Positions 53,422 through 54,126 of a stretch of 54,126 bases of DNA are shown in pieces (position 1 is the stretch's first letter; the number at the start of each line of letters is the position of its first letter). The DNA lies in contig NZ_BNAW01000060.1 of the NCBI RefSeq assembly GCF_014654205.1, positions 1-54,126 of the forward strand, read 5' to 3'. The notes beneath the pieces are model-generated. The model searched no databases, was not told where the DNA came from, and saw nothing but the letters and a program-made list of their open reading frames with translations. A program made the position numbers and the translations under genes. Source of the DNA: Amycolatopsis bullii (GTDB lineage: Bacteria > Actinomycetota > Actinomycetes > Mycobacteriales > Pseudonocardiaceae).

Positions 53422-54126
53422 TCGCCGACCGTAGCCCCTCCGGACCGGAATGTGCGCCGGTAGCTGTCCGGGCCGACGCCGACTTCGGCCCGCATCCGGC
53501 GCCGCAGGTTGGCCGCCGTGCCCAGCCCGGACCGCTCGGCGACCCGCTCGACCGGCAGCGACGTCGTCTCCAGCAGCCGCTGCGCGTACCGGACGCGCTG
53601 GACGCGCAGCCAGCGCCCCGGCGTGACACCGGTGGCCGCGGCGAACTCGCGGTGGAACGTCCGTTCGCTCATCCGCGCGTGCCCGGCCAGGTCTTCGACG
53701 CCGATGCCGTCCCCCAGCCGCGCCTGCGCCCAGTCCATCGTGGACGTCAAGCCGGGCTGGGTCGTCGACGGCGGCAGCGGGGTGTCGACGTACTGGCGCT
53801 GCCCGCCCTCGCGCGCCGGTGGCATCACCAGGCGGCGGGCCAGCGTGGCGGCGACGTCGGCGCCGTGGTCGCGCCGGACCAGGTACAGGCAGAGGTCGAG
53901 GCCGCCGACGACACCCGCGGACGTCAGGACCCCGCCGTCGTCGGTGTAGAGCACATCGCGCTGCAGATCCGCGCGCGGCGCGACGCGGGCGAGCGCGTCG
54001 AGGTCGCGCCAGTGCGTGGTCGCCGGGCGGCCGTCGAGCAGGCCGGCGGCCGCGAGGGTGAACGCGCCGGAGCACAACCCGGCGACGGTCGCCCCCGCCC
54101 GGTGCGCGCGGCGCAGCGCCGCGACG
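53403..54126 (-). CDS. GATase1-like / AraC-family regulator, 5'-truncated
   Basis: The frame is open to the right window edge, so the N-terminus is missing; about 240 residues are visible. VAGLCSGAFTLAAAGLLDGRPATTHW is the DJ-1/PfpI-like domain. The AraC half has IGVEDLAGHARMSERTFHREFAAATG and VERVAERSGLGTAANLRRRM and ends YRRTFRSGG. It is a paralog of the regulator at 6.5 kb. It overlaps the crotonase gene and may control it. Confidence 0.9.
   Translation of the reverse strand, partial: VAALRRAHRAGATVAGLCSGAFTLAAAGLLDGRPATTHWRDLDALARVAPRADLQRDVLYTDDGGVLTSAGVVGGLDLCLYLVRRDHGADVAATLARRLVMPPAREGGQRQYVDTPLPPSTTQPGLTSTMDWAQARLGDGIGVEDLAGHARMSERTFHREFAAATGVTPGRWLRVQRVRYAQRLLETTSLPVERVAERSGLGTAANLRRRMRAEVGVGPDSYRRTFRSGGATVGECTNTC

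Noticed and set aside
1..54126. Prophage, insertion sequence or integrated element
   Set aside because: No integrase, transposase, phage structural gene, attachment-site duplication or long terminal inverted repeats were found.

Overview
The window is high-GC, gene-dense actinobacterial chromosome with many GTG starts, 4-nt ATGA/GTGA overlaps and many genes that look leaderless. The block rdgB-rph-MBL hydrolase-murI-rhomboid ... cysM-cysO-mec ... P1 peptidase-DUF2017-clpS-pncB ... dinG follows the Mycobacterium tuberculosis Rv1341-Rv1329c neighbourhood. Together with nucS, an LCP protein, an F420/FMN-type LLM oxidoreductase and aa3 oxidase subunit I, this points to a Pseudonocardiaceae-like organism, probably Amycolatopsis or a relative. 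The genus is inferred from gene content and style, not from a search. Most of the window is core or soft-core chromosome. There is no prophage, insertion sequence, CRISPR array or biosynthetic cluster.

Layout. 1-5.2 kb: a 5'-truncated LytR-CpsA-Psr wall ligase, a BldD-like XRE regulator, a Baeyer-Villiger-type flavin monooxygenase divergent from a TetR regulator with tandem operator-like sites, and two small conserved proteins. At 5.3 kb is a tRNA with a UAG anticodon but a short variable loop. 5.4-10.9 kb: a saccharopine-dehydrogenase-like reductase divergent from a GATase1-AraC regulator, a caspase-like protein carrying a motif typical of contractile-injection-system cargo, an alpha/alpha-toroid protein, a small membrane protein, a lipoprotein and Bcp. 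10.9-26.4 kb: the conserved housekeeping block, in which the CysO/CysM/Mec sulfur-transfer route to cysteine, nucleotide-pool cleaning and RNA processing (RdgB, Rph), glutamate racemase, the ClpS adaptor, NAD salvage (PncB, PncA), BioY and DinG lie together. An arylamine N-acetyltransferase and an Asp/Glu racemase are interposed.

26.4-33.6 kb: small conserved genes, OsmC, a type-2 peptidyl-tRNA hydrolase coupled to SerB, CtaD, an APH-like kinase, an alpha/beta hydrolase and a GNAT. 33.6-37.1 kb is the most unusual stretch by structure. A perfectly phased 21-bp tandem array and a smaller, mostly inverted array of the same family flank an opine-dehydrogenase-family gene, next to a degenerate duplication of a gene's 3' end. 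37.1-43.3 kb: a Cys/Met-metabolism PLP enzyme with two Lrp/AsnC regulators, an LLM oxidoreductase-deaminase-TrmO-like operon, and a tandemly duplicated 3-hydroxyacyl-CoA dehydrogenase whose promoter shares a site with the TetR/monooxygenase promoter 39 kb away.

43.4-54.1 kb: a dhaK-dhaL-dhaM dihydroxyacetone kinase operon, a lipoprotein, a sodium:solute symporter with a small membrane partner, a protein that reads as a rearranged papain-like peptidase, nucS (non-canonical mismatch repair) divergent from a Nudix hydrolase, a DUF2867/TetR pair with a palindromic operator at the TetR start codon, an enoyl-CoA hydratase, and a second GATase1-AraC regulator cut off by the window end.

Main candidates for something under-described: the caspase-like protein, the 21-bp arrays around the opine dehydrogenase, the class-I UAG tRNA, and the rearranged papain-like protein.
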